This document shows positions 1 through 6,568 of a stretch of 6,568 nt of DNA, one piece after another. This stretch comes from Victivallales bacterium (GTDB lineage Bacteria; Verrucomicrobiota; Lentisphaeria; Victivallales; UBA1829), in contig JAEEQO010000168.1 of the NCBI GenBank assembly GCA_016285335.1, positions 1 to 6,568 of the forward strand. The letters are read 5' to 3'. The notes beneath the pieces were generated by a model. It was not told the DNA's origin and made no database searches. It saw only the letters and a list, made by a program, of their open reading frames with translations. Positions within the stretch are counted from its first letter, which is position 1. Each line of letters opens with the position of its first letter. The position numbers and the translations under genes were made by a program.

Positions 1-23
1 ATGAGAGCGTGTTTGAGTTTCAT
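1..23 (-). CDS. 5' end of an unidentified gene running off the left edge
   Basis: Only the first seven codons and part of the eighth are in the window. They read MKLKHAL followed by a codon beginning AT (Ile or Met). The call rests on context: an ATG at 23, an AAGGAG Shine-Dalgarno nine bases upstream, and a good promoter core 50 bases further upstream, all on the minus strand. The basic start followed by hydrophobic residues would suit a signal peptide or a membrane-anchored N-terminus, but eight codons cannot settle that. The product cannot be identified. It probably has its own transcription unit downstream of the transporter gene. Confidence 0.6.
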
Positions 24-32
24 GAAGGTTAT

Positions 33-38
33 CTCCTT
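33..38 (-). promoter_or_regulatory. Shine-Dalgarno site of the left-edge gene
   Basis: On the minus strand this reads AAGGAG, with nine bases between it and the ATG at 23. It closely matches the anti-Shine-Dalgarno sequence and is the main reason for calling a gene start at the window edge. Confidence 0.65.
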
Positions 39-73
39 GATTTTAGATTGTGGATATGCGGACAATATGGAAA

Positions 74-101
74 ACTATACCACGGATTCCGCGCTTTTCA
101 A
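74..101 (-). promoter_or_regulatory. Sigma-70-type promoter for the left-edge gene
   Basis: The minus strand shows a -35 element TTGAAA (96-101) and a -10 element TATAGT (74-79), each five of six to consensus, separated by 16 bases. A TG one base upstream of the -10 gives an extended -10. A run of seven T on this strand (113-119) lies 11 bases upstream of the -35 and could act as an UP-like element. Transcription would start near base 67, giving a leader of about 44 bases before the ATG at 23. The core is almost identical to that of the promoter at 5432-5460. Confidence 0.6.
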
Positions 102-166
102 GTCCGTAACGTAAAAAAACACGGAATATGGGCAGGATTTCAGGATTATCGCACCCCCACAACATT

Positions 167-188
167 GTGCCGGAGCGTAGCCCGGCAC
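167..188 (-). repeat. GC-rich inverted repeat after the transporter gene
   Basis: The arms GTGCCGG (167-173) and CCGGCAC (182-188) are perfectly complementary and enclose eight bases, within which two further G-C pairs can form. The hairpin begins 14 bases after the transporter stop. No U-tract follows it on the minus strand, so it is not a classic intrinsic terminator. It could protect the 3' end of the operon mRNA, assist Rho-dependent termination, or be one copy of an extragenic palindrome family. A smaller hairpin, GCCTC/GAGGC (197-209), overlaps the transporter stop codon. Apart from this, the promoter and the Shine-Dalgarno site, I see nothing else in bases 24-201. Confidence 0.5.
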
Positions 189-201
189 TACCACAAGCCT
201 C

Positions 202-2322
202 TTAGAGGCCGGGAGAGGAAATGCGGACCACCTGTTCGCGTTCCAGCGCGTGCGGGTACAGACGGTCGCAGAAGATATCGAACGCCGCGTCGGTCGGGGC
301 GGATTCGGGCGTGTCGGCGAGCTTTTTCGCGGGATAAAGTTTGCCGTCGCGGCTGACCAGCAGACGTTTCTTTTCCGGGTCCCACGAAATGCCGAGTTTC
401 ACCCATTTTCCCGCAGGGAAGAACGCCTCGCCGCCCGCAAGCGGATCGACCGCATACGTCACATCGTCGACCGTGAAGATCAAGGGGCGTTCCGGCGAGA
501 CGGAGAGGTCGAACTCCTCCCATACGGACATCACGGGCACGACGCCTTCCGGGGCCGCCGCGAAACGGATGTTCGCCGAAAACGCGAATCCTGTCCCGTC
601 GGTGAAGTTCCACCACTGCTCCGGTCTCCACGCCGCGCCCTTCATGCGGTGGAACGGCGCGGGTGGTTCGACGGAGGACGCCTCGAACGTGGCGGCGGTC
701 TCTTCCTTTGCCGCGGGCTGTTCCGCGGGGACTTCCTGCGCGGCGGGTTCTTCGGCGGGTTGCGCCTTTGCTTTCTCGAAGAATCCGGCAGCGGACAGGA
801 ACGTCACGAAGATCAGCACGGGCGAGATGAAGCGGATGAACACGGACCACGAAATGACCGGGAGGCGCGTGCGGTTGAACTTCTGGAGTTTAGTGAGGCC
901 GCTCAGGTCTGTGCCGGTGCGGTAGAGTTCGCGCGCCGCGCCGTTGGTGCCCCACACCCAGCCGGCATAGAACGCCGCCGCCAGGCCGTTCAGGAGCAGG
1001 ATCCAGTTGCTGGCGACGTAGTCGACGAGATCGAAAAGGCTGCTCTTCACGCCGCCGAACAGCTTCGTGAGCAGCCAGTGCAGGCCGGAGAGGCCCGACC
1101 AGTCGTTCACGCTGAACGAGATCACGCAGCCGAACGCGGTGATCAGCACGGTGGAGAGGATGACGGACACCCGGCGGGAGAGGTTCAGGTTCTGCATGAA
1201 GCTCGACACGACCGCCTCCTGCAGGCTCAGGCCGCTGGTCAGCGCCGCGATGGAAAGAAGCAGGAAGAACAGGCCGTTCCACAGCCAGCCGAGGCCGCCG
1301 GGGATGGATTCGAACGTGATCGGCAGGGTGTTGAACACGAGCGCGGGCCCCTGCCCCGGATTGCCGCCCTGCGCGAACAGCGCCGGGAAGATGGCGAGTC
1401 CGGCGAGCAGCGCGATGACCGTGTCGAAGAAGATGATCCAGAGCGAGGCTTTCAGGATGTTGCGCTGTTTGTTCAGGTAGCTGCCGTAGGTGATGAGGAT
1501 CGCCATGCCGAGGCTCAGCGAGTAGAACGCGTGGCCGAGGGCGTCCATGATACTGGAGCCGTTGATCTTGCTGAAGTCCGGTTTCAGGAAGAACGAAATG
1601 CCGCGGGATGCGCCGGGGAGCGTCACGCTGCGGATCACCAGCACGAGCACCAGCACGAAGAGCAGCGGCATCATGATCTTCGAGACCTGTTCGATGCCCT
1701 TCTTCACGCCGAACCAGCAGATCGCCGCCGACGCGAGCATGAATGTGACCGCCATGCCGGAGGAGATCCAGCCGTTGGACGACACGCTGCCGAGGTACGC
1801 GCCCGCTTCTTCCGGCGAGGCGAAAACGAGCTCGTGCGCGAACGCTTTCCACGCATAGAGGAAGATCCATCCGCCGATGATCGCGTAGTAGGACAGGATC
1901 AGCCCCGCCACCAGCGTGCAGGAGAATCCCGCCGCCGACCAGCCGTAGTGATAGATCAGGATACTCAGGATCACCAGCAGGACCGCCATGCCGAAATTGC
2001 CGGAGACGCCGAGCGCGGCGGCGAGCCCGAGCCCGAATCCGCACGCCACCTTCGGCAGGCGCGGAGACCGGATGGCGAAATGCTGAAACGCCTTGATCGG
2101 GTCGCCCTGCGAGGCGCGTCCGATGGCGAGTTCCGCCAGCATCACGGGCAGTCCGACCAGCGCGATGCAGAGCAGGTAGACCAGCACGAACGCGCCGCCG
2201 CCGTTCTCGCCCGTGATGTACGGGAAACGCCAGACGTTGCCGAGTCCGATGGCGGAACCGACCGCCGCCATGATGAAACCGAAGGAACTGCCCCAATGCT
2301 CGTGTTTAACGCCGTCCGCCAT
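202..2322 (-). CDS. Sodium:neurotransmitter symporter (SLC6/NSS) family transporter with C-terminal LamG-like domain
   Basis: This is a 706-residue inner-membrane symporter expected to import an amino acid or related amine with Na+. TM1 carries the family signature GLGNVWRFPY (26-35), with Asn29 and Arg32 where LeuT has Asn27 and Arg30. TM6 has SLSLGMAILITYGSY (268-282). TM8 has LTSGLSLQE (361-369), whose Thr362/Ser363 match the LeuT Na2-site pair. Asp300 in TM7 sits roughly where chloride-independent members carry an acidic residue. I count 11 core helices, the last at about 488-515, so the C-terminus should be periplasmic. Two features are odd. About 36 extra, mostly hydrophobic residues (about 90-126) lie between TM2 and TM3. 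After a Pro/Ala/Glu-rich linker (516-555) comes a soluble domain (556-706) whose GKWVKLGISWD and LLVSRDGKL stretches resemble the LamG/concanavalin-like fold. Family members are usually about 450-520 residues. The start fits the family; a weak AGGA lies 10 bases upstream. It is the last gene of the hisF operon. The substrate cannot be read from the sequence. Confidence 0.93.
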   Translation of the reverse strand: MADGVKHEHWGSSFGFIMAAVGSAIGLGNVWRFPYITGENGGGAFVLVYLLCIALVGLPVMLAELAIGRASQGDPIKAFQHFAIRSPRLPKVACGFGLGLAAALGVSGNFGMAVLLVILSILIYHYGWSAAGFSCTLVAGLILSYYAIIGGWIFLYAWKAFAHELVFASPEEAGAYLGSVSSNGWISSGMAVTFMLASAAICWFGVKKGIEQVSKIMMPLLFVLVLVLVIRSVTLPGASRGISFFLKPDFSKINGSSIMDALGHAFYSLSLGMAILITYGSYLNKQRNILKASLWIIFFDTVIALLAGLAIFPALFAQGGNPGQGPALVFNTLPITFESIPGGLGWLWNGLFFLLLSIAALTSGLSLQEAVVSSFMQNLNLSRRVSVILSTVLITAFGCVISFSVNDWSGLSGLHWLLTKLFGGVKSSLFDLVDYVASNWILLLNGLAAAFYAGWVWGTNGAARELYRTGTDLSGLTKLQKFNRTRLPVISWSVFIRFISPVLIFVTFLSAAGFFEKAKAQPAEEPAAQEVPAEQPAAKEETAATFEASSVEPPAPFHRMKGAAWRPEQWWNFTDGTGFAFSANIRFAAAPEGVVPVMSVWEEFDLSVSPERPLIFTVDDVTYAVDPLAGGEAFFPAGKWVKLGISWDPEKKRLLVSRDGKLYPAKKLADTPESAPTDAAFDIFCDRLYPHALEREQVVRISSPGL

Positions 2323-2360
2323 GCCTGTTCTGTCCTGTTTGAGAAGGTTGTTTTATCAGC

Positions 2361-3215
2361 TCATCCGAGCTGGATGTTGTCGATGAGGCGCGTGGTGCCG
2401 AATTTCGCCGCGACCGCGATCGTGAAGGATTTGCCGGGTTCGAGCACGGCCGCCGGGAGCATCGTGTCCGAATCGGTCAGCTCGACGTATTCCACCGCGC
2501 CGCCGGCAGCCGTGATCTCCGCGCGGATGTCGGCGATCAGCTTGTCCGCCGTGACGCCGGGCTGCGCCGCGAACGTCTTCTGCGCGCGGAAGAGGCTGTG
2601 GGAGATCGCCAGCGCGCGACGGTGTTCGTCCTCGGAGAGGTATTTGTTGCGCGAGCTCATGGCGAGACCGTCGGCTTCGCGCACGATGGGCGCGGTGATA
2701 ATTTTGATCGGGAAATTCAGGTCGCGGACCATGCGCCGGATGATCGCCGCCTGCTGGGCGTCCTTCTGTCCGAACACCGCCAGGTCGGGCAGCGCGGCGT
2801 TGAAAAGCTTGGAAACGACCGTGGTCACGCCCTCGAAGTGGATCGGGCGCGACTTGCCGCAGAGGTTTTTGGAGATGGTGTTCTCGTAGACGTGGCAGGT
2901 CAGCGGCGCGGGGTACATGTCGTTCACGCCGGGCGCGAAGATTACGTCGACGTTCCGCGCTTCGCAAAGCGCGCGGTCGCGCTCGAAATCGCGCGGATAC
3001 TTGTCGAAATCCTCGTTCGGGCCGAACTGGATCGGGTTCACGAAGATGGAGATCACGACCGCGTCCGCACCGTTCGCGCGGGCCGCGTCGATGAGCGAAA
3101 GATGGCCGTCGTGCAGGAATCCCATCGTGGGCACGAGGCCGACCGTCTTGCCGGCCTTGTGCGCGTTGCGGGACCACTGCTGAAGTTCGGAGATCGAATG
3201 GATGATTTGAGTCAT
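2361..3215 (-). CDS. panC: Pantothenate synthetase
   Basis: This cytoplasmic enzyme (284 residues, normal length) condenses pantoate and beta-alanine with ATP through a pantoyl-adenylate intermediate. It is the last step of pantothenate (vitamin B5, CoA precursor) synthesis. Family motifs are intact: PTMGFLHDGH (29-38) with the HxGH nucleotide-binding histidines, FVNPIQF (58-64), FGQKDAQQ (148-155) and READGLAMSSRNKYL (179-193), which holds the KMSKS-like loop. The ATG at 3215 has GAGGA upstream with about 10 bases of spacing. It starts 24 bases after the malic enzyme stop, and 38 bases separate its stop from the transporter start, so co-transcription is likely. panB and panD are not in the window, so pantoate and beta-alanine must come from elsewhere. 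Nothing suggests damage. Confidence 0.97.
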   Translation of the reverse strand: MTQIIHSISELQQWSRNAHKAGKTVGLVPTMGFLHDGHLSLIDAARANGADAVVISIFVNPIQFGPNEDFDKYPRDFERDRALCEARNVDVIFAPGVNDMYPAPLTCHVYENTISKNLCGKSRPIHFEGVTTVVSKLFNAALPDLAVFGQKDAQQAAIIRRMVRDLNFPIKIITAPIVREADGLAMSSRNKYLSEDEHRRALAISHSLFRAQKTFAAQPGVTADKLIADIRAEITAAGGAVEYVELTDSDTMLPAAVLEPGKSFTIAVAAKFGTTRLIDNIQLG

Positions 3216-3239
3216 GGGGCGTTGTTCCTCGTTTTTCGT

Positions 3240-4580
<1,341 letters not shown>

Positions 4581-4616
4581 GGTATATTCTCCAAAAAGAT
4601 GGTTTGACGTTCGGGT

Positions 4617-5378
4617 TCAGGTGCGGACCGGGATGCCGCGCGCGGCGAGGTACTTCTTCGCGTCGCCCACGGTGTAAGTCCCGAAATGGAAGATGCTGGC
4701 GGCGAGCACGGCGTCGGCGCGGCCCTTCTCAATGACCTCGGCGAGGTCGTCCAGGTCGCCCGCGCCGCCGGAAGCGATCACGGGCACCGGCACGGAATCG
4801 GCGACCGCGGCGGTGAGCTCGCAGTCGTAACCGTCCTTCGTGCCGTCGGTATCCATGCTCGTGAGCAGGATTTCGCCCGCGCCGAGCTCCACGCCGCGCA
4901 CGGCCCATTCGAGGGCGTCGATGCCGGTCGGACGGCGTCCGCCGTGGGTGAAGACTTCCCAGCGGTTTTCGCCGGGGACGCGCCGGGCGTCGATGGCAAG
5001 CACGATGCACTGCGCGCCGAACCGGTCGGAACCCGCCTTGATGAGGTCGGGGTTCAAAACGGCGGCGGTGTTCAGCGAGACCTTGTCCGCGCCGGATTTC
5101 AGCATCAGGCGGATGTCGTCCGCGGTGCGGATGCCGCCGCCCACGGTCAGCGGGATGAACACCTGATCGGCGGTCTTCGCGATCACGTCGACCACGCTCG
5201 CGCGGGCGTCGCTGCTGGCGGTGATGTCCAGGAAAACGAGTTCGTCCGCGCCCTGCCGGTTGTATTCCACGGCGGCGGAGACCGGGTCGCCCGCGTCCAC
5301 CAGCCCCACGAAATGCACCCCTTTCACGACTCGCCCGTTGTTCACGTCCAGGCACGGGATAATACGTTTGGCAAGCAT
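4617..5378 (-). CDS. hisF: Imidazole glycerol phosphate synthase, cyclase subunit HisF
   Basis: This 253-residue TIM-barrel enzyme uses ammonia supplied by HisH to convert PRFAR into imidazole glycerol phosphate and AICAR, linking histidine and purine synthesis. The N-terminus [15 protein letters not shown] is the canonical HisF start. The catalytic acids are present at Asp11 and Asp130. The barrel-gate residues known from the Thermotoga enzyme are at Arg5, Glu46 and Lys99, with Glu169 probably the fourth. The phosphate-binding loops TVGGGIRT (78-85) and IASGGAGD (201-208) and the segment TSMDTDGT (173-180) are intact. The start is supported by a strong Shine-Dalgarno and an upstream promoter. 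It is the first gene of the apparent operon. No hisH or other his gene is in the window, so the histidine genes appear scattered in this genome. Confidence 0.97.
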   Translation of the reverse strand: MLAKRIIPCLDVNNGRVVKGVHFVGLVDAGDPVSAAVEYNRQGADELVFLDITASSDARASVVDVIAKTADQVFIPLTVGGGIRTADDIRLMLKSGADKVSLNTAAVLNPDLIKAGSDRFGAQCIVLAIDARRVPGENRWEVFTHGGRRPTGIDALEWAVRGVELGAGEILLTSMDTDGTKDGYDCELTAAVADSVPVPVIASGGAGDLDDLAEVIEKGRADAVLAASIFHFGTYTVGDAKKYLAARGIPVRT

Positions 5379-5388
5379 CTGCGGACAG

Positions 5389-5394
5389 CTCCTT
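5389..5394 (-). promoter_or_regulatory. Shine-Dalgarno site of hisF
   Basis: AAGGAG on the minus strand, 10 bases before the ATG at 5378. It supports the HisF start already indicated by protein conservation. Confidence 0.7.
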
Positions 5395-5431
5395 CGTTCG
5401 GTTGCAAAACAGCGGAAAAATCTATCCTATT

Positions 5432-5460
5432 ACTATACATGAAAATGCGCATATTTTCAA
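5432..5460 (-). promoter_or_regulatory. hisF: Sigma-70-type promoter of the hisF operon
   Basis: On the minus strand, -35 TTGAAA (5455-5460) and -10 TATAGT (5432-5437) are separated by the ideal 17 bases, each hexamer five of six to consensus. The start of transcription is expected near 5425, leaving a leader of about 46 bases that contains the hisF Shine-Dalgarno. The promoter lies between the upstream gene's terminator (5526-5558) and hisF, so it should be the main promoter for hisF, malic enzyme, panC and the transporter. Confidence 0.7.
5441..5458. promoter_or_regulatory. Inverted repeat over the hisF promoter, candidate operator
   Basis: The arms GAAAAT (5441-5446) and ATTTTC (5453-5458) are perfect inverted repeats separated by six bases. 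The element covers most of the -35 hexamer and most of the promoter spacer, where a bound dimeric repressor would block RNA polymerase. It is short and AT-rich, so a chance origin is possible. No regulator gene is adjacent. Confidence 0.35.
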
Positions 5461-5500
5461 GGCGTTTTCGAGGCGTTTTCAGGTTGTTTTCCGGCTTTTT
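5454..5500 (-). promoter_or_regulatory. Phased A-tracts upstream of the hisF promoter
   Basis: On the minus strand there are five A-tracts, at 5454-5457, 5465-5468, 5476-5479, 5487-5490 and 5496-5500. Successive 5' ends are 10, 11, 11 and 11 bases apart, close to one helical turn. Such phasing is known to bend DNA. The tract nearest the gene is part of the -35 region itself. Two of the units also form an 11-base direct repeat of GAAAACGCCT. Upstream curvature or an UP-like contact for the RNA polymerase alpha subunit is the likely role; binding of a nucleoid protein is an alternative. Confidence 0.6.
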
Positions 5501-5525
5501 GCGCGCGCACGGGGCTTTCGGAGCG

Positions 5526-5558
5526 AAAAAAGCGCCATCCGGAGAATCCGAACGGCGC
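5526..5558 (-). terminator. Intrinsic terminator of the PSP1 gene
   Basis: In minus-strand RNA, bases 5558 to 5532 fold into a 12-bp stem (including one G-U and one U-G pair) with a three-base UUC loop, followed directly by six U (5526-5531). It starts 18 bases after the PSP1 stop codon. The two wobble pairs become A/C and C/A mismatches in plus-strand RNA, and the U-tract exists only in the minus-strand transcript, so the orientation is clear. It insulates the hisF promoter from transcription of the upstream gene. Confidence 0.85.
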
Positions 5559-5576
5559 GCATGATGAAAGAAACGG

Positions 5577-6568
5577 TCAGCTTTGCGGAGGCGGAGGCTG
5601 CTGCGGAGGATTGCCGCCCTTGTCCGCATCGCGTCCCTCGTTCGAAGGCCGCGGCGGGCGCGGAGGCCGCCCCTGTCCTTGCGGACGGTTCTGGTTCTGA
5701 GGACGGCTATTCTGCCCCTGCGGACGCTGTTGCCCCTGCGGACGCTGTTGCCCCTGCGGACGCTGTTGCCCCTGCGGACGCTGTTGCCCCTGCGGACGCT
5801 GTTCGCCGGACGGTTTCTGCGGGCGTTCGCCGGGCTTTCTCTGCTGTCCGTGCGGCCTCTGCTGCTGTCCTTCCTGCCCGCCCTGCTGCGGACGCGGCGG
5901 TCTGGATGCGGCGTCGGGCCGGACAGCTTCGTCGGATTCGGATGCTTTCTGCCGTGCGGCGTCGCCCTGCCCCTGGCCCTGCCCTCCGGCGCGGATCTTG
6001 TATTTGTCGAGGTACACGACCGAGACTTCGGAAGCGGGACAGACCACGGTATGCGTGGAGTCGTCCAGCTGGACCGTGACTTTCTGCGTCAGCAGGTTGC
6101 GGTCGACGATGCGTCCGCGGCCTTCTTTGCATTCGCAGAGTTCGCCGCGGCGCGGCATGGTCTTTTCGAGCTCCAGGTAACCCTCATGCTCGTATTTCAG
6201 GCAGCATTTCAGTCTGCCGCAGATGCCGGAGATGGTGGATGGCGTGAGCGAAAGGTCCTGCTCCTTTGCCATCTTCACGTTGATGGAAGCGAAATCCTTC
6301 AGGAAACGGCAGCAGCAGAGCGGACGTCCGCAGTTGGCGATGCCGCCGAGGATGGCAGTCTCGTCGCGCACGCCGATCTGGCGCAGTTCGATGTGCGTAT
6401 TGAACTCCTGCGAGAGCTGTTTCACCAGCTCGCGGAAGTCCACGCGCCCGTCCGCGCTGAACTGGATCGTGATGAGCTTGCCGTCGTAGGAATAATGCGC
6501 GTTGATGAGCTTCATGGGCAGGCCGAGGCGGTCGACGTACTGGCCGGTGATCCGCAGCGCCGATTTCG
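5577..6568 (-). CDS. ricT: PSP1-domain protein, YaaT/RicT-like, 5' end beyond the right edge, with disordered repeat tail
   Basis: The frame stays open to the right edge. The 17 codons before the Met at 6515 read into conserved sequence, and in Bacillus YaaT the equivalent MKL motif is internal, so the first roughly 80-100 residues are missing here. Counting from that Met, the PSP1 core is unmistakable: ADGRVDFRELVKQL (21-34), IELRQIGVRDE (42-52), GGIANCGRPLCCC (57-69), KMAKEQDLSL (81-90) and SGICGRLKCCLKYE (96-109). Cys62, 67-69, 99 and 104-105 match the cysteine clusters that, in the Bacillus RicA/RicF/RicT complex, are linked to iron-sulfur clusters. That complex directs RNase Y-dependent mRNA processing; a similar role here is inference. 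After about residue 175 the protein becomes a 135-residue Gln/Pro/Gly/Arg-rich, evidently disordered tail including five RPQGQ units. Bacillus YaaT is about 275 residues in all and lacks such a tail. An intrinsic terminator follows the stop. Confidence 0.9.
   Translation of the reverse strand, partial: KSALRITGQYVDRLGLPMKLINAHYSYDGKLITIQFSADGRVDFRELVKQLSQEFNTHIELRQIGVRDETAILGGIANCGRPLCCCRFLKDFASINVKMAKEQDLSLTPSTISGICGRLKCCLKYEHEGYLELEKTMPRRGELCECKEGRGRIVDRNLLTQKVTVQLDDSTHTVVCPASEVSVVYLDKYKIRAGGQGQGQGDAARQKASESDEAVRPDAASRPPRPQQGGQEGQQQRPHGQQRKPGERPQKPSGEQRPQGQQRPQGQQRPQGQQRPQGQQRPQGQNSRPQNQNRPQGQGRPPRPPRPSNEGRDADKGGNPPQQPPPPQS
5713..5802 (-). repeat. Perfect 5 x 18 bp tandem repeat inside the PSP1 gene
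   Basis: The unit TGCCCCTGCGGACGCTGT (plus strand) is repeated five times without a mismatch at 5713, 5731, 5749, 5767 and 5785. On the coding strand it encodes the hexapeptide repeat QRPQGQ in the C-terminal tail. Because 18 is a multiple of three, gain or loss of units changes tail length without a frameshift. Perfect identity at every third codon position suggests recent expansion or ongoing homogenisation. Diverged relatives flank it, such as the QNRPQGQ stretch on the C-terminal side. Confidence 0.95.

Noticed and set aside
96..119. Run of seven T (113-119, minus strand) as the U-tract of an intrinsic terminator for the transporter
   Set aside because: No stem of useful length ends next to the run; the best pairing found was four pairs with two wobbles. 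It is better read as an AT-rich element upstream of the -35 at 96-101.
120..190. Possible tRNA or small structured RNA in the left intergenic region
   Set aside because: Only one 7-bp hairpin is evident; there is no cloverleaf, anticodon arm or T-loop consensus.
250..2889. Very long open frame (879 codons) on the plus strand opposite the transporter and part of panC
   Set aside because: It is rich in Arg, Glu, Asp and His, has no recognisable domain, and lies antisense to well-conserved proteins. Long shadow frames are expected opposite GC-rich genes.
5379..5431. Histidine attenuator or riboswitch in the hisF leader
   Set aside because: The predicted leader is only about 46 bases, has no run of His codons and no terminator/antiterminator pair.
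5713..5802. Possible CRISPR array
   Set aside because: The 18-bp units are contiguous, without spacers, and lie in frame inside a coding region.
5402..6079. Plus-strand frame with repeated PADAVA units
   Set aside because: The repetition is only the other-strand reading of the 18-bp repeat in the PSP1 gene; no start signal or domain supports it.

Overview
The window is a stretch of GC-rich bacterial chromosome in which every recognisable gene lies on the minus strand. The organism is probably a Gram-negative bacterium. A PVC-type lineage such as Lentisphaerota or Kiritimatiellota is my best guess, from the high-GC coding style, the transporter carrying a LamG-like tail and the YaaT/RicT-type PSP1 protein with a long disordered tail. 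This placement is an impression and was not computed.

Read in the direction of transcription (right to left), the window opens inside a PSP1-family gene (5577-6568). Its true start lies beyond the right edge, and it ends in a low-complexity Pro/Gln/Arg/Gly tail containing a perfect 5 x 18 bp tandem repeat. A strong intrinsic terminator follows 18 bases after its stop (5526-5558). Next comes a compact regulatory region: five A-tracts phased at about 10-11 bp, an inverted repeat and a good sigma-70-type promoter (TTGAAA, 17 bp, TATAGT). This promoter is placed to drive a four-gene unit: hisF (4617-5378), a short-form malic enzyme (3240-4580), panC (2361-3215) and a sodium/neurotransmitter-symporter family transporter (202-2322). 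The gaps between these genes are only 24-38 bases, each start has a plausible ribosome-binding site, and I see no internal terminator, so they are likely one operon.

After the transporter stop there is a GC-rich hairpin without a U-tract (167-188). It is followed by a second promoter with almost the same core (TTGAAA, 16 bp, TATAGT; 74-101), a Shine-Dalgarno sequence and the first eight codons of another minus-strand gene running off the left edge (1-23).

The operon mixes histidine/purine-linked metabolism (HisF makes imidazole glycerol phosphate and AICAR), pyruvate/NAD(P)H supply (malic enzyme), pantothenate/CoA synthesis (PanC) and sodium-driven uptake of an unidentified substrate. No hisH, panB or panD is present, so the pathway partners must be elsewhere. 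The most unusual items are the transporter's architecture (an extra hydrophobic insert and a C-terminal beta-sandwich-like domain), the curved-DNA promoter of the operon, and the repeat-bearing tail on the PSP1 protein. I found no mobile element, CRISPR array, tRNA or rRNA.
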